This document shows positions 1-8,661 of a stretch of 64,000 nt of DNA, piece after piece; position 1 is the stretch's first letter, and each line of letters starts with the position of its first letter. The stretch spans positions 1 through 64,000 of the forward strand of contig JANPFP010000158.1 in assembly GCA_031423495.1 (NCBI GenBank), in the 5' to 3' direction. This stretch comes from JACPYM01 sp031423495 (GTDB lineage Bacteria; Acidobacteriota; Blastocatellia; RBC074). Below the pieces are notes generated by a model. That model was given only the letters and a program-made list of their open reading frames with translations. It made no database searches and was not told the origin of the DNA. The translations under genes and the position numbers were made by a program.

Positions 1-633
1 GACGAAGCGTTTGACGGCATCGCCACCGCCAAAGCCAACGCCGAACAGAACCGCCAGAACGCCCGTGCGCTGTTTGAAAGCCACCTGCACGGAATAGACA
101 GCGAAAAAGTCTTGCTTGGTGATCTGGTTAATATCACTACTGGCAAGCTGGATGCGAATGCAGCGATTGAAGGCGGGCAATATCCTTTCTTCACTTGCTC
201 AAGAGAGATATACGCAATTGACAACTACGCATTTGATTGTGAAGCGATCCTCCTCGCTGGAAACAATGCCGTCGGTGATTTCAACGTGAAGCACTACAAA
301 GGAAAGTTCAATGCGTATCAGCGTACATACGTGATTACGGTAAACGCGCAGAAGCGTATTTTGTATCGGTTTCTCTATTATCAAATGCTCAAGAGCTTGA
401 AGAAATTCAAAGCACAGTCGGTTGGCGTCGGAACAAAATTTCTGAAACTTGGAATGATCAAAGAACTCGAAATTGCGTTGCCACGCCTTGCTGAACAGCA
501 GCGTATTGTTTCGATGACCGACGCCCTTCTCGAAGAAACCCAACGCCTCGAATCCATCTACCAACAAAAGCTCGCGGCGCTGGACGAATTGAAAAAATCG
601 CTGCTGCATCGGGCGTTCACGGGGCAGCTTTGA
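1..633 (+). CDS. hsdS: Type I restriction-modification specificity subunit HsdS, 3' part
   Basis: The reading frame is open from base 1, so the gene starts upstream of the window. The first 29 residues (DEAFDGIATAKANAEQN and on to ALFESHL) are the conserved helical spacer that separates the two target-recognition domains of HsdS. The second recognition domain follows (from about LGDLVNITTGKL), then the second coiled-coil spacer (LAEQQRIVSMTDALLEET) and the usual family C-terminus LLHRAFTGQL. HsdS reads the DNA target for the methylase and nuclease complex. hsdR follows after a 305-bp gap holding a palindromic repeat; hsdM is expected upstream, outside the window. Only the second half of the protein is visible. 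Confidence 0.95.
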   Translation, partial: DEAFDGIATAKANAEQNRQNARALFESHLHGIDSEKVLLGDLVNITTGKLDANAAIEGGQYPFFTCSREIYAIDNYAFDCEAILLAGNNAVGDFNVKHYKGKFNAYQRTYVITVNAQKRILYRFLYYQMLKSLKKFKAQSVGVGTKFLKLGMIKELEIALPRLAEQQRIVSMTDALLEETQRLESIYQQKLAALDELKKSLLHRAFTGQL

Positions 634-668
634 AACGCTACACCGATCCTCTTTGCGCTGGAGGCGCT

Positions 669-861
669 GCGGATATTAGCCGGTGGTGAAGCGCAGCGTA
701 ACCACCGGAATGGCGCAGACCACAACGCCGCACCCTGGAAGGGCGCAGGACGGCGACTTGTCATTGGCAATGATTGTTGGTCCGGCGTCCCTGCCGGGAC
801 GCGAAATCTTTTCCAACTGAACCGGTGGTTTCGCGTTGCTCCACCACCGGCTAATATCCGC
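669..861. repeat. Nested inverted repeat between hsdS and hsdR
   Basis: The outer arms at 669-688 and 842-861 are perfect 20-bp inverted copies (GCGGATATTAGCCGGTGGTG and its complement). Shorter palindromic pieces lie inside, such as CCACCGG and CCCTGCCGGGAC. The element fills most of the 305-bp gap at 634-938. No gene is seen in the gap. It belongs to the same general class of nested palindromes as those at 35079-35343 and 53926-54232, but has different ends. Confidence 0.85.
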
Positions 862-938
862 TGTCCCTCCGGGACAAAAACAATGTACGACCGGAAAATG
901 CCCCGCATATTCACCAAGCCCCGCTTCAGAAAAACTCT

Positions 939-3290
939 ATGAACGAAGCCGAAACCAGAGCCGAACACATTGACCCGGCGCTAAAAACCGCCGGTTGGGG
1001 AGTCGTCGCGGGCAGCCGCATTCGCCGCGAATATCCGATCACGCTCGGTCGTATCGAAGGCCACGGGCGGCGCGGCAAATCGCTATCCGCCGACTACGTG
1101 CTTGAATACCGCAGCCATAAACTCGCCGTCATCGAAGCCAAAGCCTGGGACGCGGCGCTGACCGAAGGCGTCGCGCAAGCCAAAGATTACGCGGGCAAGC
1201 TGCAAGTGCGATTCACTTATGCCACCAACGGCCAGGGCATTTATGCCGTAGACATGCACGAGGGAACAGAAGGCGAGCAGCCGCATTACCCGACGCCGGA
1301 AGAGTTGTGGCAGATGACTTTTGCCACGCAGAACAATTGGCGCGACCGGTTCGCGGCGGTTCCGTTTGAAGATCGCGGCGGATATTTTCAAGGACGCTAT
1401 TATCAGGACATCGCCGTCGAGCGCGTACTCGAAGCCATCAGCGACAACCGCGAACGCATCTTGTTGACGCTTGCGACGGGTACGGGCAAAACCTTCATCG
1501 CCTTTCAACTGGCATGGAAGCTCTTTCACAGCCGCTGGAATTTAGCGGACTGGCGAGCAGACCTGAAAGACGGCCGCATGCCGTCGCGCCGTCCTCGCAT
1601 TCTGTTTCTGGCCGACCGCAACATTCTGGCCAATCAGGCTTACAACTCCTTTTCCGCTTTTCCCGAAGACGCGCTGGTGCGCATTGAACCGAACGACATC
1701 CGCAAGAAAGGCCGCGTGCCCAAAAACGGCAGCCTGTTTTTCACCATCTTCCAAACGTTTATGAGCGGCCCTGGGGAAACGCCGTACTTTGGCGAATATC
1801 CGCCGGACTTTTTCGATTTCATCGTCATTGACGAATGCCATCGCGGCGGCGCGAACGACGAAAGCACCTGGCGCGACATCCTGACTTATTTCGCTCCGGC
1901 GGTGCAGTTGGGCCTGACGGCGACGCCGAAACGCAAAGACAATGTGGACACCTACGCTTATTTCGGCGAGCCGGTGTACACGTACTCGCTGAAAGAGGGG
2001 ATCAACGACGGCTTCCTGACGCCATTTAAGGTCAAACAGATTTCGACCATGCTGGACGAATACGTTTACACGGCGGACGACCGCCTCGTCGAAGGCCAGA
2101 TCGAAACCGGACGCCGCTTTGTCGAAAGCGATTTCAACCGCGTCATCGAAATCCCCGAACGCGAAAAGAAGCGCATCCAGGTTTTCATGCAGCAAATCAA
2201 CCAGCAGGAAAAGACGCTGGTCTTTTGCGCTACGCAAGATCACGCGCTGGCGGTGCGCGATGTCATCAATCAAATCAAAACCAGCAAAGACCCGAACTAT
2301 TGCCACCGCGTCACGGCCAACGACGGCGCGCTGGGCGAGCAACACCTGCGCGACTTTCAGGACAACGAGAAAAGCATCCCGACGATTTTGACTACGTCGC
2401 AAAAACTTTCGACTGGCGTGGATGCGCGCAACATTCGCAACATCGTGCTTATGCGTCCGGTCAACTCGATGATCGAATTCAAACAAATCATCGGACGCGG
2501 CACGCGGCTTTTTGATGGCAAGGCTTATTTCACGATTTATGATTTCGTGCGCGCCCACCAACATTTCAGCGATCCCGAATGGGACGGCGAACCGGAAGAC
2601 AACACGATTGAAGGCGAAGACGAAGGCGATGAAATTCTGCCGGGCGGTGAACGGCAGCCCGCGAGTGGTGGCAATGGTGAACCGCGTCCGCGTCCACCCA
2701 AGATCAAGGTCAGACTCGCTGACGGCAAAGAGCGCAACATACAGCACATGATGGTGACGAGTTATTGGCACCCTGACGGAACGCCTATGTCGGGGCAACA
2801 ATTTCTCAACCTGTTGTATGGTGAGTTACCGGCTTATTTTCAGAATGAACAGGAATTGCGCGAAATTTGGAGTGAGCCGGAAACCCGCGCGCGCTTGTTG
2901 GAAGGGTTAGCTGAAAAGGGCTTCGGCAAAGAGCAAATGACCGAGATGCAAAAAGTCATTGATGCCGAGAAAAGCGACTTGTTCGACGTGCTGGCTTATG
3001 TGGCTTATGCGCTCGCGCCACTCACGCGTGACGAACGCGCGGGAAAAGCTAAAGCCGAAATCAACACACGCTTCACGACGAAACAGCAGGTCTTTCTTGA
3101 TTTCGTCCTTTCCCATTACGTCAGCGTCGGCGTCGAAGAACTCGCGCCAGAAAAATTAACGCCACTGCTAAGGCTGAAATACCAAGACTCAATCCCTGAT
3201 GCGGTCAACGATTTGGGGGAGGCTCGACAAATTCGCGCTGTTTTTACCAACTTCCAACGCTACCTATACCAAAGCTCACAACTACAATAG
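939..3290 (+). CDS. hsdR: Type I restriction endonuclease subunit R (EcoAI/EcoEI-like HsdR)
   Basis: A 783-residue motor and nuclease subunit that translocates and cleaves unmethylated DNA in complex with HsdS and HsdM. The N-terminus carries a PD-(D/E)xK-like nuclease core (SADYVLEYRSHKLAVIEAKAWD, about residues 48-70). The superfamily 2 helicase motor follows: Walker A LATGTGKT near 180, the DECH box (VIDECHRGG) near 296, TATPKRKD near 324 and motif VI QIIGRGTRLF near 517. The last 160 residues resemble the EcoEI_R C-terminal domain that contacts the other subunits. Length is close to that of EcoAI-type R subunits (about 800), shorter than EcoKI R. All visible motor motifs are intact, so the subunit looks functional. 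Confidence 0.96.
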   Translation: MNEAETRAEHIDPALKTAGWGVVAGSRIRREYPITLGRIEGHGRRGKSLSADYVLEYRSHKLAVIEAKAWDAALTEGVAQAKDYAGKLQVRFTYATNGQGIYAVDMHEGTEGEQPHYPTPEELWQMTFATQNNWRDRFAAVPFEDRGGYFQGRYYQDIAVERVLEAISDNRERILLTLATGTGKTFIAFQLAWKLFHSRWNLADWRADLKDGRMPSRRPRILFLADRNILANQAYNSFSAFPEDALVRIEPNDIRKKGRVPKNGSLFFTIFQTFMSGPGETPYFGEYPPDFFDFIVIDECHRGGANDESTWRDILTYFAPAVQLGLTATPKRKDNVDTYAYFGEPVYTYSLKEGINDGFLTPFKVKQISTMLDEYVYTADDRLVEGQIETGRRFVESDFNRVIEIPEREKKRIQVFMQQINQQEKTLVFCATQDHALAVRDVINQIKTSKDPNYCHRVTANDGALGEQHLRDFQDNEKSIPTILTTSQKLSTGVDARNIRNIVLMRPVNSMIEFKQIIGRGTRLFDGKAYFTIYDFVRAHQHFSDPEWDGEPEDNTIEGEDEGDEILPGGERQPASGGNGEPRPRPPKIKVRLADGKERNIQHMMVTSYWHPDGTPMSGQQFLNLLYGELPAYFQNEQELREIWSEPETRARLLEGLAEKGFGKEQMTEMQKVIDAEKSDLFDVLAYVAYALAPLTRDERAGKAKAEINTRFTTKQQVFLDFVLSHYVSVGVEELAPEKLTPLLRLKYQDSIPDAVNDLGEARQIRAVFTNFQRYLYQSSQLQ

Positions 3291-3475
3291 CCCCCGCGCG
3301 ATGTGAGTGTTTATCCATCGTGATGAATTTGCAGGCCGACCACGCATTCCAAAAGTGTTGCTCAGAATGCTTTTGAAGATGTCTGAGGACGTTCATCGCC
3401 CTTTCTTTGTTTCTCAGTCAATGCGACGATCAAGCCATTCAACCTAAATTTTTCTCAAACGCGGAGGAGACCCCT

Positions 3476-5410
3476 ATGCCCCGAATGATCTTGTTGTGCT
3501 TGGTCGTATGCCTGTTATCCGGTGGGACGTTGGCGCAAAGCGCGAACGCCACAACCGCAGGCGAATTCATTGTCGAACCTGCCACCCTGCACAATCTCGG
3601 TTTTGAATGGAAGATTGCGGGCGACGACAATCGCAACGCCACGGTCGCCGTTCAATATCGCAAAGTCGGCGAGCCGCAATGGCGCGAAGCCTTGCCGCTC
3701 TTGCGCATCGGCGAAGAAAAAGTCGGACGTGCGCGCAACTTTCTTGAATACTGGACGCCGCGCATGTTCGCGGGCAGCATTTTGGACGTTGAGGAAAATA
3801 CTGCTTACGAGTGCCGCTTCACGATGAGCGATGCTGATGGCGTGACGGGCAAGGCTACACAACAAGTCACGGTCAAAACGCGCGGCGTGCCGCAGGAATT
3901 CAAAGGTGGGCGCACGCTGCATGTTTATCCCCCTGATTATGAGGGCGCGAAGCAAGAGCCGTCATTCAAGGGATTGAAAGAAGCCTATTACGGCCCCGGC
4001 ACAGGCGATTGGCACGTAGTTTATGAACGCCCTGTGCAACCGGGCGATGTGATTTTGGTTCACGCGGGTTTGTATCGCGCCGATCGTTTTGATTACGTGA
4101 CGACTTACGGCATTCCGTTTGAAGGCACTTATATTTTCACGCGCAAGGGTACGCCCGAAAAGCCCATCGTCATCAAAGCCGCAGGCGATGGCGAAGCGAT
4201 TTTTGACGGCGCGGCCAATGCGCGCTTGTTCGATGTGATGGCGGCGGACTATCACTACTTTGAAGGGCTGACCTTTCGCAACACTGATACGGCGATTATC
4301 GCAGGTATCAAAGATTATCTGGGTTCGAGCGGCTTGGTGGTTCGCAACTGTCGCTTTGAAGACGTAGGCATCGCCGTCACGACTGAATACGCTGGATCAA
4401 AAAATTTCTATCTCGCCGACAACGTGATGCTCGGACGCGATGATCGCCATCGCCTGATTGGCTGGTCGAATTTCGGCAAGTACAAACCGACGCCGATCAA
4501 GTCGTGGATCGGCATCAAGGTTTATGGGCAAGGCCACGTGATTTGCCACAATTACGTGGCGTATTTTCACGACGGCATTTGCATCAGCACTTACGGAACG
4601 CCGCCCGAGTCGCAAGACCAAAAGGCCGTCGCGATTGATATTTATAACAATGACATCTTCACGATGATTGACGACTTTATCGAAGCCGACGGCGGCGTGC
4701 ATAACATTCGCGTGATGCGCAATCGCGGCTTCAACGCAGCGCAACACGGCTTGTCAACGCAACCTACGTTCGGCGGCCCGGCGTATTTCTATCGCAACAT
4801 CGTTTATTCCGTGTCTTTAGTTGCAGGCGGGGGCGGCGTGATGAAAACCGGCAACGGCTCTCCGGCGGGCGTGCTGGTTTATCACAATACATTCATCGCC
4901 GAGAACAGCAACGCGCGCGGCATTTCAAACACGCACTATCGCAACAACCTGACGATGGGTACGAATCATCCCGACAAGCCAGTGTTGGGCTTGCTCACGT
5001 TCACGTCGTATAGCTCCTTCGATTACAACGGCTATCGGCTGAATGCGAACGACAAGCCGCAGTTGGTTTGGAAGGCTCCGGCGAATAACACGCTGCGTGA
5101 TTACAACCTCACCTCTGACAACTATCAAAACTTTCGCACGCTGGCTGAATTCCAACGCGCGACAGGACAGGAAGCACACGGCGTGCTGGTGGATTACGAC
5201 GTATTCAAAAACGTACGTCCGCCTGATCCGACGCAGCCGCACAAAATTTATGAGCTTGGCGAGATGGATTTCAGTTTGAAGCCGAACAGTAAAGCCGTTG
5301 ATGCAGGCTGTAAGTTGCCCAACCTGAATGATGGTTTCAGCGGTAACGCGCCAGACTTGGGTGCGTTGGAAGTTGGTAAACCGTTGCCGGTATACGGGCC
5401 GAGGCGATGA
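3476..5410 (+). CDS. Secreted right-handed parallel beta-helix protein
   Basis: About 644 residues. I chose the ATG at 3476 over an in-frame codon 69 bp upstream because GGAGGAG lies 8 bases ahead of it and it opens directly into a signal peptide (MPRMILLCLVVCLLSG, then TLAQS). Residues 30-130 look like a fibronectin-like or linker domain. From about residue 190 the repeated turns (GDVILVHAGLY, FDVMAADYHYFEGLTFRNTDTAI, LVVRNCRFEDVGIAV, IRVMRNRGFN) are typical of pectate-lyase-like beta-helices. Such proteins often bind or cleave acidic polysaccharide, but no catalytic set can be assigned here. It stands alone, 9 bases before the next small gene, with no sugar-degradation partners beside it. 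Confidence 0.85.
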   Translation: MPRMILLCLVVCLLSGGTLAQSANATTAGEFIVEPATLHNLGFEWKIAGDDNRNATVAVQYRKVGEPQWREALPLLRIGEEKVGRARNFLEYWTPRMFAGSILDVEENTAYECRFTMSDADGVTGKATQQVTVKTRGVPQEFKGGRTLHVYPPDYEGAKQEPSFKGLKEAYYGPGTGDWHVVYERPVQPGDVILVHAGLYRADRFDYVTTYGIPFEGTYIFTRKGTPEKPIVIKAAGDGEAIFDGAANARLFDVMAADYHYFEGLTFRNTDTAIIAGIKDYLGSSGLVVRNCRFEDVGIAVTTEYAGSKNFYLADNVMLGRDDRHRLIGWSNFGKYKPTPIKSWIGIKVYGQGHVICHNYVAYFHDGICISTYGTPPESQDQKAVAIDIYNNDIFTMIDDFIEADGGVHNIRVMRNRGFNAAQHGLSTQPTFGGPAYFYRNIVYSVSLVAGGGGVMKTGNGSPAGVLVYHNTFIAENSNARGISNTHYRNNLTMGTNHPDKPVLGLLTFTSYSSFDYNGYRLNANDKPQLVWKAPANNTLRDYNLTSDNYQNFRTLAEFQRATGQEAHGVLVDYDVFKNVRPPDPTQPHKIYELGEMDFSLKPNSKAVDAGCKLPNLNDGFSGNAPDLGALEVGKPLPVYGPRR

Positions 5411-5419
5411 GTAGAAAAA

Positions 5420-5650
5420 ATGGACAAGCTCTCTCGACAATTGCATGCGCAAGCGCGGGTGATTGCCAAAGGCCGGCGCATCCGCGACGTGCAACGTCTG
5501 GTCGAAACTTATGGCGGACGCCCATCGAAATGGATCAAGAAAAGCAGCCCGCCGGTTGAAGTTGATGGCGAACAATATGAATATCACTGGTATGAACACA
5601 CTGGCATTGGGCTGGTGGAACTGAAACGTGTACGGATCAATGACGTATGA
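5420..5650 (+). CDS. Small protein resembling a stand-alone polymorphic-toxin C-terminal domain
   Basis: 76 residues with no signal or membrane segment. The core VQRLVETYGGRPSKWIKKSS followed by GEQYEYHWYEHTGIGLVELK recalls short domains found at the C-termini of secreted polymorphic toxins, here free of any carrier. The stop codon overlaps the start of the next gene by 4 bases (ATGA), so the two are translationally coupled. That two-gene arrangement (small basic protein, then a small acidic protein) suggests toxin and immunity partners. The family match is from memory and unverified; a house-keeping role cannot be excluded. Confidence 0.6.
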   Translation: MDKLSRQLHAQARVIAKGRRIRDVQRLVETYGGRPSKWIKKSSPPVEVDGEQYEYHWYEHTGIGLVELKRVRINDV

Positions 5651-5988
5651 AAGTAATCCTGCAACGCAAAAATTCTCGTTATCCTGATCTGACTCCCAAG
5701 CGGCCTTACGCCGTGATTGGAATCGAGGCGGATGATTTACGGCTCCTGAATGATCGAGGCCAACCCTACCTTTATCCTGCCGAGTTGTTCGCCATGCTGG
5801 ACGCCCGTGAACCGGCGGATTGGCTCATCGAATTTGGCGAAGACGGAGAGCGCTATGCTTACCCGCCGCCGCTCAATGCTGTCGGCTTCTTTGAGGATTT
5901 CTTTGATGGCAAGCCAACTGCTGTTGCCACCTTTTGGCAAGCGGTCAATCAGCGGCTCGCAGCCATATCGCTCGCCGCTGCGGCTTGA
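5647..5988 (+). CDS. Small acidic protein, possible immunity partner
   Basis: 113 residues, acidic and without membrane segments. The N-terminal half (KRPYAVIGIEADDLRLLNDR then GQPYLYPAELFAML) looks like a small beta-rich domain. The middle is rich in D, E and aromatics (WLIEFGEDGERYAYPPP). It is coupled to the preceding gene by a 4-base overlap, and the pair is followed at once by a palindromic repeat (6011-6139). The role as immunity protein is inferred only from pairing, size and charge. Confidence 0.6.
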   Translation: MKVILQRKNSRYPDLTPKRPYAVIGIEADDLRLLNDRGQPYLYPAELFAMLDAREPADWLIEFGEDGERYAYPPPLNAVGFFEDFFDGKPTAVATFWQAVNQRLAAISLAAAA

Positions 5989-6010
5989 TCGTCCGCCCAT
6001 TGAATCGGAG

Positions 6011-6139
6011 AAAACAAAACGCGGAATACGCCGAAAAGCGCGGAAGTTGCGGAAACAAGTTTGGAGAAGAAAGTCGTCTCGTTCCCCCAAACATTTTCCG
6101 CAGCCTCCGCGCTTTTCGGCGTATTCCGCGTTTTGTTTT
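6011..6139. repeat. Long inverted repeat, 34-bp perfect arms
   Basis: Arms at 6011-6044 and 6106-6139 are exact inverted copies, containing GCGGAATACGCCGAAAAGCG. Pairing continues imperfectly toward the centre (TTGCGGAAACAAGTTTGG against CCAAACATTTTCCGCA). It lies between the convergent ends of 5988 (+) and 6162 (-), so it could end transcription from both sides. A sister copy is at 24981-25128. Confidence 0.9.
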
Positions 6140-6161
6140 GTCGCCTCTGATTGCGGACGCC

Positions 6162-7313
6162 TTAACTCGTAGCCACATCTACCCAACGCGATTCGCGGGC
6201 GCTTTGCAGGATGGCTTCGCCGAGTTGCAATTCGTAATGTCCGTCAGCGAACGATGCATAAAGCGTAGGCGCATTCGGATCGCTTTCAAGCGCGCGATAA
6301 AACTCGCCGTAAAGCTGTTTGAACGTGTCGGGGAAACCTTCGTTGTGGCCGCCGGGGTAACTTGCGAATTGCGCCGCTTGAGGCAACAGCAACGACGGGT
6401 CTTTCAGCAAGAGTTCGTTGGCCTTGTTGCGATGGCCGATCCAGAGTTCGTTGGGACGTTCGCTGTCCCAGGCTAATGAAGACTTGGCGCAATCGAGTTC
6501 GTAAGACAAACGGTTTTTGCGTCCGGCGCTGACTTGCGAAGCCGTCACTACGCCGCGCGAACCGTTGGCGAAGCGCAACATAACCGTTGCGTAATCTTCG
6601 GTGTTGATCGGTTGTTCGACGTAATCATCCGCCGTCAAAACCTTATTGCTGAACGTTTCAATCGGCCCTTTCGGTTTCTTGCGCGTCTTCAAAAACGTAG
6701 CGAAGTCGGCGCACACCGATGTGATTTTTTGCCCGGTGATAAAGGTCAGCATATCCAGCCAGTGCGAACCGATGTCGCCGATGGCGCGTGTGTCGCCGCC
6801 CTGTCCCGGTTCGAGCCGCCAGTTCCAATCAGTGTCGAACAACAACCAGTCTTGCAGGTAAGAACCTTGCGCGATGTAAACATCACCGAGTTCGCCGCTT
6901 TGCACGAGGCCGCGCGCGTGTTGCACCAGCGGATAAAAACGCAGATTGAAATTTACCGCGTTGCGCAGTCCCTTAGCTTTTGCCAGCGCGACGAGTTCGG
7001 CGGATTCTTTCGTCGAAAGCGCGAGCGGCTTTTCGCAAATGACATGCTTGCCCGCTTCGAGTACGGCTTTGGCGTGCGGGAAGTGCAAGTGGTTGGGCGA
7101 CGTGATGTGGACTACGTCAATCGAACTGTCAGCCAACAATTCGTCGAGCGTCGCATAAGCCTGTGGGATGCCCATCTGTTGCGCGCGTTCGGTGGCGCGT
7201 TCGAGCGGTACGTCAACCAGCGCAGCGACCTGCATGCCTAAGCGGCGCAGGGCTTCGACGTGTACGGGGCCAATGAATCCGGTGCCGACGACACCGATCT
7301 TGTATTGCTTCAC
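6162..7313 (-). CDS. GFO/IDH/MocA family NAD(P)-dependent oxidoreductase
   Basis: 383 residues. The Rossmann fold opens with GVVGTGFIG near residue 8 and the family signature CEKPLALSTKE lies near 95. The C-terminal half is the alpha/beta sheet domain that binds a sugar or inositol substrate. The start is a GTG at 7313 with AGGAG 9 bases upstream. No Tat or Sec signal is present, so it is cytoplasmic, unlike the homologue at 25207-26493. The probable reaction is oxidation of a sugar hydroxyl; the substrate cannot be read from the sequence. Confidence 0.92.
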   Translation of the reverse strand: MKQYKIGVVGTGFIGPVHVEALRRLGMQVAALVDVPLERATERAQQMGIPQAYATLDELLADSSIDVVHITSPNHLHFPHAKAVLEAGKHVICEKPLALSTKESAELVALAKAKGLRNAVNFNLRFYPLVQHARGLVQSGELGDVYIAQGSYLQDWLLFDTDWNWRLEPGQGGDTRAIGDIGSHWLDMLTFITGQKITSVCADFATFLKTRKKPKGPIETFSNKVLTADDYVEQPINTEDYATVMLRFANGSRGVVTASQVSAGRKNRLSYELDCAKSSLAWDSERPNELWIGHRNKANELLLKDPSLLLPQAAQFASYPGGHNEGFPDTFKQLYGEFYRALESDPNAPTLYASFADGHYELQLGEAILQSARESRWVDVATS

Positions 7314-7393
7314 GAGGGTTTTCTCCTTCGGGGTAATTTGGGATTGTTGCGAGCGGGAAAGTACCGCAATTCGCCCGATTCAGAAAGGGAAAG

Positions 7394-7514
7394 CCTGGGT
7401 ACGCACCGCTTCCAGCGTGCGTTTCGGCAGCGGAAGTAATCGTGCCAAAGGGTTTTCCTCCGGTTTCCTTTCGTCCGCTGCCGAGACGCACGCTGGAAGC
7501 GGTGCGTACCCAGG
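7394..7514. repeat. Inverted repeat, 41-bp arms, copy 1 of a two-copy family
   Basis: Arms at 7394-7434 and 7474-7514 match with one mismatch; they begin CCTGGGTACGCACCGCTTCC. The right arm touches the stop codon of the gene at 7515. The inner segment on the minus strand (AAACCGGAGGAAAACCCTTT) is shared with the copy at 22373-22492, which lies in the opposite orientation. Confidence 0.92.
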
Positions 7515-8636
7515 TTAGCGAATCACTTTGACCACAGGCTTGGCGCTGTCAGTCGCAGGGCCATTGCCCACTGGCGCTTTGGCATCGGGTACGGTTTCAA
7601 TAATCACCGGCGGAGCGGGCGGCGCAGGCGGAGCGGGAATGAACACATTGCTGCCGCTGGCGCGCGGAAAGCTGAACGGTGAGCGTACGATCAGGATTTC
7701 CCACTGCCTGTCATTTTCGTCGCTGTGTTTGATGAGTACGCTTACCGAAGCCTTTTCGGGCGTGCCGACCGATTGAAAGAGCGCGCGTTTTTCATCGTCG
7801 TCCTCACCATTTTTCAGAATGATGGGCTTGCCCAGCAACTTTCCGTAATGCTGTATCAGAAAGCCAAAATCGGAATTGACGTGTTGTTGCCGCATCTCTC
7901 TGCCCGGAATACGTATGGCGTTGCTCACCGTCGCCTGATCGAATTCGTAAGCATCAAGGTCAAGCAGCGGAATGCCCGACATATCAGCTTTGGTGCCGCG
8001 TTCGGCGGCGCGGCGTGCTTCTTCGCCAGCGCGATCAACCTGACGAATGAGGTCGTCAAGCTGGCGGTTGCTGCGCGTACCTACATCTTCAAGGTTCTTC
8101 GTCAGGCGGTCGTTCAGGCGTCCTTCGCGGCGCGCCGTTTCAACCATTTCCAATTCAGCCGACGAAAGCCGCGCGTTGTCATTGTCGTCATTCATCGCCG
8201 CGCCGACGCCCATCGCTAAGGCTAAGGCGCTGGCAGCCGCGCCCCACTTGAGCAGGCGACGGCGTTTTGAAGAAGAAGGCGGCGGCGCGTAATTGTATTG
8301 CGGCATCGGCGGCGTATATCCGTAGGGCTGCGGCACGGGCGGCGCAGCGAACGGATTGGTATTCGATACGGCGGGCGGCACATAAGCCTGTCGCCGCGTC
8401 TCGTCGCCGAAAGCATCCACTACACTTGGCGGCAACGGTTGTGAAGGCAACGGCGCTGACATCGGTTGCAACACCGCGCCTTCCTGCCTGCCGTAATGTC
8501 GCGTACCGGCGGCGGATGATTCTGATTCGACAAACAGCGGAGCGCCGCAACTGCGACAAAACTTCGCGTTGTCGGGTGATTCATAGCCGCATTGTGAGCA
8601 AGGGATTAAGCCAGATGATGAATTAGATGGTGTCAT
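7515..8636 (-). CDS. Zinc-ribbon membrane protein, paralogue A
   Basis: 373 residues. An N-terminal zinc ribbon has four cysteines at about 13, 16, 27 and 30 (CSQCG, then CRSCG). A low-complexity proline-rich linker follows, then one membrane helix near 130-150 (WGAAASALALAMGVGAA). The part beyond the membrane has a charged, coiled-coil-like stretch and an unrecognised globular domain ending in a proline-rich tail. The next gene encodes a paralogue with the same layout and shared motifs (HYGRQ; PPSxxDxF). Genome neighbours give no function; a membrane-anchored sensor or assembly role is only a guess. Confidence 0.8.
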   Translation of the reverse strand: MTPSNSSSGLIPCSQCGYESPDNAKFCRSCGAPLFVESESSAAGTRHYGRQEGAVLQPMSAPLPSQPLPPSVVDAFGDETRRQAYVPPAVSNTNPFAAPPVPQPYGYTPPMPQYNYAPPPSSSKRRRLLKWGAAASALALAMGVGAAMNDDNDNARLSSAELEMVETARREGRLNDRLTKNLEDVGTRSNRQLDDLIRQVDRAGEEARRAAERGTKADMSGIPLLDLDAYEFDQATVSNAIRIPGREMRQQHVNSDFGFLIQHYGKLLGKPIILKNGEDDDEKRALFQSVGTPEKASVSVLIKHSDENDRQWEILIVRSPFSFPRASGSNVFIPAPPAPPAPPVIIETVPDAKAPVGNGPATDSAKPVVKVIR

Positions 8637-8661
8637 CGTTAAAACCGCTTTCTACGCAAAG

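Noticed and set aside
1542..2801. Long open frame on the minus strand opposite hsdR
   Set aside because: It lies wholly inside a gene with clear helicase motifs; its arginine- and valine-rich translation has no domain features.
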